From JAKAKT01 sp041305385 (GTDB lineage: Archaea; Micrarchaeota; Micrarchaeia; Burarchaeales; JAKAKT01), in NCBI GenBank assembly GCA_041305385.1, contig JBFYLO010000024.1, positions 1 to 15,221 on the forward strand: 15,221 bases of DNA, in the 5' to 3' direction. A model generated the notes under the pieces. It was not told the DNA's origin and made no database searches. It saw nothing but the letters and a program-made list of their open reading frames with translations. The position numbers and the translations under genes are program-made. How positions within the stretch are numbered: the stretch's first letter is position 1; each line of letters opens with the position of its first letter. Positions 8,183 through 15,221 of this stretch are shown here, one piece after another.

Positions 8183-10307
8183 GTGTTCCACCCCTGTCTA
8201 CGCCTGAGAGCATGACTCTCACGTCAACTGCGGTTACCCCTTCCCCCTGGCCGTAGACCACCAGCGGGTTTATCTCGATGTCGGATATGCTTTTGCATTT
8301 CCGGATGATTGCGCCAACCTTCGTTATGGTCTCGAGAAGGGAATCGATGTCCCTCCGCTCCTCGCCCCGGACCCCGAGAAGAAGCGAATAGGACCTGATG
8401 TCCTTCATCATCCTCGTCATCTCCTTCTTGCTCATGGGGAGCGCCCTGAACGAGACATCCTTCATGACTTCCACATAGATGCCCCCGAGGCCGAACATTG
8501 CAATAGGGCCGAAAGCCCGGTCCCTCCGCGCCCCTATGATGAGCTCGGTTCCAGGCTTCACCATCCCGGACACCTCGACGCCTTCTATCCTCGCGTCAGG
8601 CCTCCGCATCTTGCAGTTGTGTATGATTGCCTCGTAGGCATCGAGGACTTCCCCCTGGTTCTGCAGGTCAAGGGCGATTCCCCCGACGTCGCTCTTGTGG
8701 ATGATGTCCTTGGAGACGATTTTCATAACTACGGGATATCCTATCTCCCCGGCCTTCTCCACCGCCTCCTCAAGCGAATGGGCAATCCTGCTCTCAGGGA
8801 TTTTTATCCCGACGATTTTCGCGAGCTCTTTGGATTCATGGGCCAGAAGCGACCTGCGCCCCTCAGCCAGCGCTTTTTCCGCAATCGCCTCTATGGCAGC
8901 GGCATCGATGCTCGCATCCTCATCAGGGGCCGGCTCATCCAGCTTCGCCTTCCTGTAAGCATAGAGAGCGCCGACGCATGAGACCGCGTCATAAACATCC
9001 GAGAACACAGAGACCGGCTCCCTCCGGAGTTCCGCGATGCAGTTCTCGGTCCTCGCTCCGCCGAAAATGGAGAATATGATGGGCTTCTTCGCTCCTGCAT
9101 ACGTCCTGTAGCTGTCCCCTATCAGCTTCGCGAGGTTTTCCGAATCGAACACAGCGGTCTCGCAGTAGAGGGCCATCACTGCGGACATCTCGCTGTTTGC
9201 AAGGGCGGCATCGAGCGCGGCATAGTACTGGGCCGACGTGGCCTGCCCTGTCAGGTCTATGGGGTTCTTCGTCGACCCGAAGTCAGGGGTCACTTTCGAG
9301 AACGTCTCCCTCAGGACTGCACCATCTTCGAAAAGCTTCACCCCGTATTTTTCGCAGGCATCGGCGGCCATGACTCCAATCCCGCCTCCATTAGTTATGA
9401 TGAGCGTGTTCTCCCCGGGCGGGACCGCGGAGTTCGCGAGGAACTTGCACCAGTTGAAAGCTTCCTTGACGCTCTCGGCCCTGAGAACCCCGCACTGCCT
9501 TATGATATCGTCGAAAACCTCATCCGAGCCTGCGAGCGAGCCAGTGTGCGAGGCTGCGGCAATGGCGCCCCTCTCGGACCTTCCCGACTTTATCACGACG
9601 ATGGGCTTCTTCTTGGTCGCCTCCTTGAGCACGCCAATCAGCTTCTCGCCGTTGTGCACCCCCTCCATATACATCAGTATCGCTTTCGTCTCCTCCTGGG
9701 CAACCAGGTACCCGAGCAGGTCCGACTCATCGATGTCGGATTTGTTCCCAACAGAGACTATTGCGGAAAGCCCGATGTTCTCCACAGAAGTTTTCCCAAT
9801 CATCGAGAGCCCGAGCGCCCCGCTCTGGGTGATAATTGCGACTCCGCCCCTGGTTATCTCACCCGGGCCGAAGGTCGAGTTGAGGGAGGAGGCGCTTGAA
9901 TAGACTCCGAATATGTTCGGCCCAAGGACCCTCATCCCGTTCTCCCTTGCGAAATCGACAATCCTCTTTTCCTCCTCGTTGTTCCCAACATCGGAGAAGC
10001 CTGAGGAGATGATTAGTGCGAACTTGACCTTTTTCTTGGCGCAGCTCTTCACTGCATCGAAAACGAATTTCGCGGGAATCACTATGCAGGCGACATCCAC
10101 ATCCCCCGGTATCTCCTCAACGCTCGCATAGGCTTTTTTCCCAAGAATCTCCCCCCCTCCCGGGTTTATGGGATAAACCGCCCCCTGAAAACCGCCGTTC
10201 ACTATGTTCTCGAGAATCCTGTAGCCTATCTTCTCCTTCGAATGGGACGCCCCAATCACGGCAACCGAAGAGGGTTCGAATAAATACTTTATCTCAGGTT
10301 CAGCCAT
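8175..10307 (-). CDS. acd: Acetate--CoA ligase (ADP-forming), alpha-beta fusion
   Basis: This cytoplasmic enzyme interconverts acetyl-CoA + ADP + phosphate and acetate + ATP + CoA, the main substrate-level phosphorylation step of many archaeal fermenters. The 710-aa protein has a CoA-binding Rossmann domain (about 5-130; SSVAVIGAS), two succinyl-CoA-ligase-like domains, then an ATP-grasp domain (about 480-705). The phosphorylated histidine is His254 in ASHTGSLAG. The ATP-grasp part has IIHKSDVGG (His537), the second phosphohistidine of the family, and ends with EINPLVVYG. Both halves are complete, and the alpha-beta fused form is known in archaea. The start at ATG 10307 is preferred because GTGA sits five bases before it. 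A GTG at 10316 would overlap the previous stop by four bases and add three residues. Acyl chain preference (acetyl, aryl, branched) cannot be told by eye. Confidence 0.95.
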   Translation of the reverse strand: MAEPEIKYLFEPSSVAVIGASHSKEKIGYRILENIVNGGFQGAVYPINPGGGEILGKKAYASVEEIPGDVDVACIVIPAKFVFDAVKSCAKKKVKFALIISSGFSDVGNNEEEKRIVDFARENGMRVLGPNIFGVYSSASSLNSTFGPGEITRGGVAIITQSGALGLSMIGKTSVENIGLSAIVSVGNKSDIDESDLLGYLVAQEETKAILMYMEGVHNGEKLIGVLKEATKKKPIVVIKSGRSERGAIAAASHTGSLAGSDEVFDDIIRQCGVLRAESVKEAFNWCKFLANSAVPPGENTLIITNGGGIGVMAADACEKYGVKLFEDGAVLRETFSKVTPDFGSTKNPIDLTGQATSAQYYAALDAALANSEMSAVMALYCETAVFDSENLAKLIGDSYRTYAGAKKPIIFSIFGGARTENCIAELRREPVSVFSDVYDAVSCVGALYAYRKAKLDEPAPDEDASIDAAAIEAIAEKALAEGRRSLLAHESKELAKIVGIKIPESRIAHSLEEAVEKAGEIGYPVVMKIVSKDIIHKSDVGGIALDLQNQGEVLDAYEAIIHNCKMRRPDARIEGVEVSGMVKPGTELIIGARRDRAFGPIAMFGLGGIYVEVMKDVSFRALPMSKKEMTRMMKDIRSYSLLLGVRGEERRDIDSLLETITKVGAIIRKCKSISDIEINPLVVYGQGEGVTAVDVRVMLSGVDRGGTHG
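8188..8194 (-). promoter_or_regulatory. Ribosome binding site of the DRTGG gene
   Basis: Read on the minus strand it is GGGGTGG, five bases before the ATG at 8182. It matches the GGTG core complementary to the archaeal 16S 3' end, and it favours 8182 over the upstream GTG at 8191. Confidence 0.6.
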
Positions 10308-10312
10308 CTGGC

Positions 10313-12196
10313 TCACTTGAAAGACATCTTCAGCCTATAGACTCCTGACTCGCTCTTCTTGTCCATGCCGAAGCCCATACTGTCGAAGAGGTCGAGCATC
10401 GGCTTGTTGTCGGTGAGCACTTCTGCAGTGAAGCCGAGAAGCCCCTGCTTCTTCGCGAGCTGCGTCAGGTAAGTGAGGAGTTCAGTGCCCACCCCCTTCC
10501 CCTGCAAATCGTCCCTTATCACTATGGCGACCTCGGCGGCGTGGGTATTCTCGTCTATCCCGTATTGCCCGATCCCGATGACCTCCTCCTTCTCATCGGT
10601 CTCGAGCACCGCGAGCATCACCATCTCCTTGGTGTAGTCAATCACCACGAACTCCTGGAGCCTCTCGTGGGGCATGTCCTTGCGGACGGAAATGAACCTC
10701 TTGTACATGCTGTTGTCCGAGAGAGAGTAGAACAGGTCCTTGAGCAGGGGCTCGTCGCTTATCTTAACGGGCCTTAGGAATATGTTCACTCCGCCATAAG
10801 TGGTCCTGTGGACCTCAAGCTCCTCAGGATACTCTCCCTGCTTTCCTGCGATGAATGCCTGGTCCGGGTAGATGAGCCCGAGCTTCTTTGACTCCTCTAT
10901 GAGCCAGGGCCTGAATTTCGGATGCGCAATCGAAATGAGTGCCATCGCCCTCTCCCGGATATTCTTACCGTGCAGGTAGGCAATCCCATATTCGGTGACC
11001 ACGTAATGAACGTCCCCCCGGGTGAGCGTGACGCCGGCCCCCTCTCCTAGGAAAGGAACGATTCTCGAAACACCGTCATCCTGGGCAGTCGACTGCATTG
11101 CGAGTATCGTCTTCCCCCCTGGCGCGAGCACAGTCCCCCGCATGAAGTCCGCATGCCCCCCAATCCCGCTGTAGAATGTTTTCCCGAGCGATTCGGCACT
11201 GGACTGCCCGGTGAGGTCTATCTCAAGGGCAGTGTTTATGGCAGTCATGTTCCTCTGCTGGGCGATGACGAGCGGATTGTTGGTGTAATCGATTCTCTTG
11301 AAGGAAATCCCCGGGTTGTCGTCTATGAACTCATACGTCTCCTTCTTTCCCATGCAGAAGGAGGCAACGGTCTTGCCCTTGTCTATGCTCTTCTTCGTGT
11401 TGTCCACCACTCCCTTCCTTATCAGGTCGGCGATTCCATCGCTCAGGAGCTCGGTGTGCACCCCGAGATGCTTCTTGTTTCCCAGATTGGAAAGTATCGC
11501 ATTGGGTATGCTCCCATACCCCACCTGTATCGTATCCCCGTCCTCCACTATCCTCGCCACGTATTTCCCCACCCGCTGGGAAATTTCATCCGAAACCTTG
11601 GACTCATACTCAAGAACCGGTTCGTCATATGGGACCAGGAAATCGATGTCCTCGATGTGAAGGAACGTGTCCCCGTGGACCCTTGGCATGTTTGCGTTCA
11701 CCTGCGCTATGACGACTTTCGAGTTCTCCACTGCAGCCTTCGTGATGTCCACACTCACCCCGAGGCTCATATAACCGTGGCTGTCTGGCGGGGAGACCTG
11801 AATGAGCGCGACATCGACCGGGACCATCTTCTTATTCAGGATTTCCGGGACCTGGGAGAGGAACATGGGCGCATAGTCCGCGAGCCCCTTGTTCACGGCA
11901 TCCCGGCTGTTGTTGCCTATGAAGAACGAGTTGAGCCTGAAGTTGTACTTGAACTTCTCATCGCTGTAGGGCACGACCCCGAGGGTCCAGACCTGGAGCA
12001 CTTCGGCATCAAAGAAAGCCTTCGGGTTCGTATTCACATATTCGATGAGGGAGCGGACGAGGTGCTGGGGCTCCCCGCAGGCAGTGCTTATGAATACGTG
12101 GTCGCCCCGGTGTATGTGGGAGAACACCTGGGCCTCGGGCATGAATTTCTCTGGGTATTTCTTCTTCATCTCTTCAGTCATGTTCTCCTGGAGCAT
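10313..12196 (-). CDS. Acetyl-CoA hydrolase/CoA-transferase fused to a C-terminal GNAT acetyltransferase
   Basis: The product is 627 aa from the ATG at 12196. Residues about 15-465 are an acetyl-CoA hydrolase/4-hydroxybutyrate CoA-transferase type enzyme. It has VGYGSIPNAI (225-234), the catalytic glutamate Glu249 in HTELLSDG, and GGHADFMRG (346-354). Such enzymes move CoA between acyl groups and acetate through a glutamyl-CoA thioester. Residues about 475-627 form a GNAT domain whose acetyl-CoA pyrophosphate loop is LQGKGVGTELL (564-574). The same fusion occurs in bacteria as far as I recall. The GNAT part might acetylate proteins, for example the synthetase encoded next, as Pat enzymes do for acyl-CoA synthetases; that is inference. 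An AAGGTG site five bases before 12196 decides the start over an in-frame TTG at 12211. It is the first gene of a three-gene operon. Confidence 0.93.
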   Translation of the reverse strand: MLQENMTEEMKKKYPEKFMPEAQVFSHIHRGDHVFISTACGEPQHLVRSLIEYVNTNPKAFFDAEVLQVWTLGVVPYSDEKFKYNFRLNSFFIGNNSRDAVNKGLADYAPMFLSQVPEILNKKMVPVDVALIQVSPPDSHGYMSLGVSVDITKAAVENSKVVIAQVNANMPRVHGDTFLHIEDIDFLVPYDEPVLEYESKVSDEISQRVGKYVARIVEDGDTIQVGYGSIPNAILSNLGNKKHLGVHTELLSDGIADLIRKGVVDNTKKSIDKGKTVASFCMGKKETYEFIDDNPGISFKRIDYTNNPLVIAQQRNMTAINTALEIDLTGQSSAESLGKTFYSGIGGHADFMRGTVLAPGGKTILAMQSTAQDDGVSRIVPFLGEGAGVTLTRGDVHYVVTEYGIAYLHGKNIRERAMALISIAHPKFRPWLIEESKKLGLIYPDQAFIAGKQGEYPEELEVHRTTYGGVNIFLRPVKISDEPLLKDLFYSLSDNSMYKRFISVRKDMPHERLQEFVVIDYTKEMVMLAVLETDEKEEVIGIGQYGIDENTHAAEVAIVIRDDLQGKGVGTELLTYLTQLAKKQGLLGFTAEVLTDNKPMLDLFDSMGFGMDKKSESGVYRLKMSFK

Positions 12197-12201
12197 CGAA
12201 G

Positions 12202-12207
12202 CACCTT
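12202..12207 (-). promoter_or_regulatory. Ribosome binding site of the CoA-transferase/GNAT gene
   Basis: AAGGTG on the minus strand lies five bases before the ATG at 12196. It makes the upstream TTG at 12211 unlikely, because that codon has no such site. Confidence 0.65.
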
Positions 12208-12238
12208 TCAAGCAGACAAATCATCTATGTTTGAGCAG

Positions 12239-12247
12239 AATATTAAG
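12239..12247 (-). promoter_or_regulatory. TATA box of the acyl-CoA operon
   Basis: CTTAATATT on the minus strand is preceded by a GAAAC BRE-like stretch. Typical spacing puts the start of transcription near 12217, leaving a leader of about 20 bases that holds the AAGGTG site. A second similar element, CTTAATATC, lies at 12322-12330 and would start transcription near 12300. Confidence 0.5.
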
Positions 12248-12300
12248 GTTTCTGGGGAGAGGGCAGAAGTCGGACTTGAGGCGTCACTTTCGACGCAAAG

Positions 12301-12316
12301 GTGTCTAATTAGACAC
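12301..12316. promoter_or_regulatory. Perfect 16-base palindrome, candidate operator of the acyl-CoA operon
   Basis: GTGTCTAATTAGACAC is identical to its reverse complement. It sits about 55 bases upstream of the proximal TATA box and at the predicted start site of the distal one, so a bound dimer could activate the first or block the second. A five-base hairpin, GCGTC/GACGC (12281-12296), lies beside it. No matching regulator can be named from the window. Confidence 0.5.
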
Positions 12317-12440
12317 TAATGGATATTAAGACTTGCAAGAACGGATTAAGTTCACGGTTTGGCGTTTATTCGCGTTAGGGATATCTGCTTGAGAGCTTTT
12401 TAGCCTCGGATAAGCTAAAACTAAACGACAAGTGATAAAC
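12317..12440. other. Remainder of the intergenic region between the nucleotidyltransferase remnant and the acyl-CoA operon
   Basis: The gap between genes is 12197-12440. Apart from the promoter, palindrome and inverted repeat listed separately, this part shows no convincing reading frame, tRNA or long repeat. It contains the distal TATA-like element at 12322-12330. Confidence 0.5.
12398..12420 (-). terminator. Inverted repeat after the nucleotidyltransferase remnant, possible terminator
   Basis: TTTTAGC (12398-12404) and GCTAAAA (12414-12420) pair around a nine-base loop, about 20 bases past the stop at 12441. On the minus strand the far arm reads GCTAAAAAG rather than ending in a U-tract, so it is not a classic terminator. 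It may protect the RNA end instead. Confidence 0.35.
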
Positions 12441-12930
12441 TCAGAGGAAGTCCAGCTCCTTTTTCGAAAAGCCTTTTTTTCTCAATGCCGCAAGAGCGTC
12501 TTCTCTGCTTTTTCCTTCCCCAATCATTCTTGCGTAGGCTTCCTTTAATATGGATTCGCGGTCGAGCTTCAGAAGCTGTTTCGCAATCGGAGCGTCTATC
12601 CCGTGCCTGTCCTTTATCTCTAACAGTTTGTTATGGAGCAGGCCGTACCAGGAATCCTTTTTGCTTTGAAGCTTGCACTCTTCCAAAATCAGATTCCAGT
12701 CAACGGCAGCACTTCTGACAATCGCGGCAATGTCGTTCGAATCGTCAGGTCTTTCCGTAATAGTCGGCTCTGGATTTGAAAACCAAGTCGATGTCTTTCG
12801 TGGCGTTCTTCTGGTTCCGGAAGCACATCGCTCCACCGCCTAGCAGGAAAACGTCCATCGGTTTCTTTAGTATGGCCCCTATTCTTATGAAGGTCTCGTT
12901 CAGCTGCTCTTTTGCAAAGCCCTTTCTCAT
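12441..12930 (-). pseudogene. Broken nucleotidyltransferase (NTase toxin-like) with apparent internal deletion and frame change
   Basis: From ATG 12930, one base after the previous stop, the first frame reads about 52 residues including FLLGGGAMCF and ATKDIDLVF. These are the GG motif and the D-x-D metal-binding pair of the Pol-beta-like nucleotidyltransferase fold. It then runs YYGKT to a stop at 12745. Another frame, overlapping it, continues with ITERPDDSNDIAAIVRS, VDWNLILEEC and LLEIKDRHGIDAP to the stop at 12441. As I recall the archaeal family, an ITxREGDxxD-like stretch comes some 60-70 residues after the DxD segment, so the middle is missing as well as the frame shifted. The junction would be near 12760-12775. 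An ATG at 12963 would give a longer N-terminus overlapping the regulator gene by 32 bases. A sequencing or assembly error is the alternative. Confidence 0.65.
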
Positions 12931-12931
12931 T

Positions 12932-13807
12932 TTATCCGCTCTGTTGGAAATAGCCAACCGCATTTCTCAGCACATCAAGGTCTCCTTCGACTAAATATTC
13001 TTTTCCAAGTCTGCGAAGTTTTCCGACGTCTAATTTTCCAGCGTTTTTAGCCATGAAAAGAGCCAGAAGCGGCTTGTCCTGGTGTTGTTGTAAGGTAGTC
13101 AAACGCAATGCGTGGATGAACGCCTCCTCCGCGCCCGGGGTTCTCTTCACGCGATCGAGGTTAAAATACAAATCTTTATACGACGTGAGATTCGCCTCAA
13201 GCCCCATTTTCGCAAGAGCGTTTATCCCTGTTTCGGAGAAGAAATCCGGGACGTTCGGGGCATCTGTTCTGAGGATTACGTGTTTTCGCACCCTGATTGA
13301 AACGTTGTATCCCCTAACTTCCGAAAGAATGCGGAGCTGCAAGTTCTCTGCATAAGCGCCTATGAACTGACCGAGAACGCGGTCGGTTATCTGAATCGTT
13401 TTCCCTTCTTTTGCAATAACTCCTGCGGAGTAAAGCAGTTTCAAAACCTTGTAGAGCGTTGGCTTCGAGCAGTCGGCTTTCTCTTCGATAAGATTGAATT
13501 CGGTTCCTTCGAGACTGTTAGTCATTAGAATCAAAACATCCATTGCATTCCCACGGAGCCAGTCCTCAATTTTCGCGTTTGGCCTCGAATCAAAGAGTAT
13601 TTTGAAGTTCTGCGCATGAGATGCTGGCGAGAGTTTTATCTCCCTGCGTTCTCGCGCTATCAACCCCTTCTCGTCCAGTTTTCCCAACACTCTTGAGACG
13701 AAACTGCCCTTCTTTCCGAGCTTTCCGGCTAGCTCTCCCGGGCTTTGGCTATCTTTACAGAGGGCTTCGAGAGTTAAGATCTCATTTTTACTTAAATTTA
13801 ACCACAT
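12932..13807 (-). CDS. Tandem winged-helix transcriptional regulator, antitoxin-like (291 aa)
   Basis: Two winged-helix units are visible: residues about 3-60 (LSKNEILTLEALC, then SFVSRVLGKLDEKGLI) and about 85-145 (TLYKVLKLLYSAGVI as recognition helix). The C-terminal region has RKHVILRTD, a TGINALAKMGL stretch, EEAFIHALRL and a final helical LGKEYLVEGDLDVLRNAVGYF. To my memory this pattern is common in archaeal regulators paired with nucleotidyltransferases, as in AbiEi/AbiEii-type toxin-antitoxin loci; that assignment is inference. The start at 13807 is chosen over 13855 because the TATA box at 13829-13838 predicts transcription from about 13808, a leaderless mRNA, and the extra 16 residues would lie in the promoter. 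The broken nucleotidyltransferase follows directly. Sampled lines give 43-48% GC against about 57% in the acyl-CoA operon. Confidence 0.8.
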   Translation of the reverse strand: MWLNLSKNEILTLEALCKDSQSPGELAGKLGKKGSFVSRVLGKLDEKGLIARERREIKLSPASHAQNFKILFDSRPNAKIEDWLRGNAMDVLILMTNSLEGTEFNLIEEKADCSKPTLYKVLKLLYSAGVIAKEGKTIQITDRVLGQFIGAYAENLQLRILSEVRGYNVSIRVRKHVILRTDAPNVPDFFSETGINALAKMGLEANLTSYKDLYFNLDRVKRTPGAEEAFIHALRLTTLQQHQDKPLLALFMAKNAGKLDVGKLRRLGKEYLVEGDLDVLRNAVGYFQQSG

Positions 13808-13814
13808 GATTAAG

Positions 13815-13848
13815 AAATAGTTAATTAAGTATATAAAGTTAACTATTT
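13815..13848 (-). promoter_or_regulatory. TATA box inside a perfect inverted repeat: promoter and probable autoregulatory operator
   Basis: AAATAGTTAA (13815-13824) and TTAACTATTT (13839-13848) are exact reverse complements separated by 14 bases. That spacer holds the minus-strand TATA box CTTTATATAC (13829-13838). A dimer bound to both arms would cover the promoter and block TBP/TFB, the classic arrangement for autorepression by the winged-helix protein that starts at 13807. Confidence 0.65.
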
Positions 13849-13911
13849 TTAACACTTATAATTAAAAATACTCACGCCCTGGGGAGAGGTTTTGCAATCG
13901 CCTAACAATTT

Positions 13912-14664
13912 CTAAATCAGGAGCACTAATCCGTCCTTTGCCGCAACCGTCCTCTTGAAAATTCCCCGCGCAACCTTCTCAGCCCTCCTCCTCTCGCCCA
14001 TTTCCTGGTAATTGTTGGCATCGAAGTGGTCCAGAACGAGCACTTTTGCTTTCGCCTCCCTCGTGAGCCTCGCAGCCATCTCCGGAGAAAGGTGGGGCCA
14101 AGAGGGCTGGTGTTTCGCCCTTGGAGGCAGCGAGCATTCAGTTATGAGCGCATCAGCTCCTTTCCCAAGCTCAACGATGTTCTCGCAGGGTCCAGTATCC
14201 GTGCAGTAGGCAATTGTTTTACCCCCAAGCTCGAACCTGAATCCTGTGCATGGGTCAACGTGGACCAGTGGGAGCGCAAGGACCGGGTAAGGGAGCGTAT
14301 TTGCCCCGGCCTTAAGCGGAAGGAGTTCGACCTTTGCCATCAGTTGCTTCGGGTTTGCAGTGAACGGGTGGTCGATGAGGTATTCAAGGTCCTTCATGTA
14401 CTCCCAGGCTGCGAATATCCTCACCCGGGTCCCTTTCTTGAATTTCGGGAGCGCGTGGAGGCCCCCGGAGTGGTCCAGGTGAAGGTGCGAGAGGAACACG
14501 TCGATTTTTCTCTTCCCCTCCTGTTCTGCGAGCTCAGGAACCTTCGAGAACCCGTCCCCGGCATCGAGGACAATCAATCTCTCTTTGGTCACAATTGCGG
14601 CGCAGACTGTATTCCCGGTTTTGCTAGAATACCATCCGTTTGTCCCAAGGAAGACAAGTTTCAT
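13912..14664 (-). CDS. Metallo-beta-lactamase fold hydrolase, RNase Z-like (250 aa)
   Basis: The motif SHLHLDHSGG gives the HxHxDH zinc ligands His60, His62, Asp64 and His65. Further ligands are His135 (LVHVDP), Asp156 (YCTDTG) and His213 (VLDHFD). His191 in WPHLSPE follows TECSLP and matches the RNase Z/arylsulfatase-like branch, where a similar His assists catalysis. The N-terminus MKLVFLGTNG is typical of that branch. It lacks the obvious long exosite arm of tRNase Z, so a small-molecule or phosphodiester hydrolase is as likely as tRNA 3' processing. The start at 14664 has GGAG eight bases upstream. It lies 14 bases after the flippase-like gene and may be cotranscribed. The 104 bases beyond its stop hold an AAAAA run (13864-13868, T-tract on this strand), a weak terminator candidate. 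Confidence 0.9.
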   Translation of the reverse strand: MKLVFLGTNGWYSSKTGNTVCAAIVTKERLIVLDAGDGFSKVPELAEQEGKRKIDVFLSHLHLDHSGGLHALPKFKKGTRVRIFAAWEYMKDLEYLIDHPFTANPKQLMAKVELLPLKAGANTLPYPVLALPLVHVDPCTGFRFELGGKTIAYCTDTGPCENIVELGKGADALITECSLPPRAKHQPSWPHLSPEMAARLTREAKAKVLVLDHFDANNYQEMGERRRAEKVARGIFKRTVAAKDGLVLLI

Positions 14665-14678
14665 GAATCCAACTCCAG

Positions 14679-15221
14679 CTAGCTGCTGCCAAGGCCCATT
14701 ATCCTTTCACCGATTACCACTACTTGGTTCGGAGCGCCAACCCTTCTGAGAAAGCCGGAAAGTATGGCGATATCGTTTTCCCTAAATTCCCTCAGGAGGA
14801 ACAGGCAGAGGAAATAAATGCCAGAGGTAATCAGGAAAAGGACCCCCAGGAGAAATATCTTCAGAACCTTCTGGGCGACCAATCCCGCGAGCCCTTCAAC
14901 AGGCAGGGGCAGCCCTGAGCCAAGGTTCATGAAATCCTCGAAAAATCCCCGTGCCAAAAAGAGAATCAACAGGGTAAGGGCGCCCCCAAGAACAGGCTTT
15001 GCCATCTGCCCAAGGAAGCTGAACCCGAAAATCTTCTTGCAGTAATAAACAATCAGCACGCTTGCAATTACCATTGAAAGAGCCGAAGCAGCCGCGGCCC
15101 CATCCAGCCCGTAACCCAGAAACCAGAGATAATCCATTCGGTAGGCAAGCGTTCTCATTAGCTCGCGTTCGCTCGCAATATTATCAAAAAACAGCAGAAA
15201 CATCAGTCTCATAATCGCTAC
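14679..15221 (-). CDS. C-terminal part of a polysaccharide flippase-like (MATE/MOP) membrane protein; 5' partial
   Basis: The frame stays open to the right edge, so the ATG at 15212 is probably internal. About 180 residues remain. LWFLGYGLDGAAAASALS resembles the conserved LIPxYGIxGAAIAT segment that closes the third-from-last helix pair of Wzx/MurJ-like flippases. At least three long hydrophobic helices follow: SMVIASVLIVYYC, then the PVLGGALTLLILFLARGF segment, then the KIFLLGVLFLITSGIYFLC segment. A short basic cytoplasmic tail ends it. Such proteins move lipid-linked sugars across the membrane, which would suit a cell with heavily sequon-decorated surface proteins; that link is inference. 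The stretch NIASERELMRT is unusually polar for a region normally in membrane, so identity near the edge is uncertain. Confidence 0.6.
   Translation of the reverse strand, partial: VAIMRLMFLLFFDNIASERELMRTLAYRMDYLWFLGYGLDGAAAASALSMVIASVLIVYYCKKIFGFSFLGQMAKPVLGGALTLLILFLARGFFEDFMNLGSGLPLPVEGLAGLVAQKVLKIFLLGVLFLITSGIYFLCLFLLREFRENDIAILSGFLRRVGAPNQVVVIGERIMGLGSS

Noticed and set aside
12197..12211. TTG at 12211 as start of the CoA-transferase/GNAT gene
   Set aside because: The AAGGTG ribosome site falls inside that extension, five bases before the ATG at 12196.
11153..12319. A 388-codon open frame on the plus strand opposite the CoA-transferase/GNAT gene
   Set aside because: The minus-strand protein has unmistakable family motifs; the plus frame gives His/Arg/Val-rich sequence with no recognisable domain and is a composition shadow.
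13808..13855. ATG at 13855 as start of the winged-helix gene
   Set aside because: Those 16 codons cover the TATA box and inverted repeat; the protein would start before its own promoter.

Overview
The window looks archaeal. It holds an archaellin-type protein with a class III signal peptide, an alpha-beta fused ADP-forming acetyl-CoA synthetase, AT-rich TATA/BRE-like promoters lying about 25 bases before their starts, and GGTG-type ribosome sites. The giant surface protein is full of N-glycosylation sequons and carries Cys-rich CGN..CE....C..DC units. I associate those units with DPANN archaea such as Diapherotrites, Woesearchaeota and Micrarchaeota, so a DPANN-like heterotroph is my best guess. 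That taxonomic call is an inference of modest confidence.

Left part (2-7139), cell surface. A 2,036-codon fragment, open at the left edge, encodes a type I membrane surface protein. Its order is eight tandem ~91-residue Ig-like repeats, three Cys-containing Ig/PKD-like domains, a 47-Cys region, macroglobulin-like beta domains, one C-terminal membrane helix and a cytoplasmic coiled coil. A small two-helix membrane protein lies tail-to-tail with it. Upstream of that small gene is a GC-rich stretch with nested inverted repeats that may be a structured RNA or leader. An orphan archaellin/pilin gene follows, with a TATA box placed so that its mRNA should be leaderless or nearly so.

Middle (7142-12440), acyl-CoA energy module, all on the minus strand and tightly packed. 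The order of transcription is an acetyl-CoA hydrolase/CoA-transferase fused to a GNAT acetyltransferase, then ADP-forming acetyl-CoA synthetase, then a free-standing P-loop/DRTGG protein that resembles the regulatory half of phosphotransacetylase. Together they suggest acetate/acyl-CoA interconversion with ATP formation, plus possible control by acetylation and nucleotide sensing. The promoter region holds a perfect 16-base palindrome and two TATA-like elements.

Right part (12441-15221), also minus strand. A tandem winged-helix regulator is followed by a nucleotidyltransferase, in an arrangement like AbiE-type toxin-antitoxin pairs. The nucleotidyltransferase is broken: two frames match opposite ends of the family and the middle seems deleted. 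The regulator's TATA box sits inside a perfect 10-base inverted repeat, a likely autoregulatory operator. Sampled lines of this pair are lower in GC than its neighbours. Beyond it are an RNase Z-like metallo-beta-lactamase-fold hydrolase and the C-terminal part of a polysaccharide flippase-like membrane protein, cut by the right edge.
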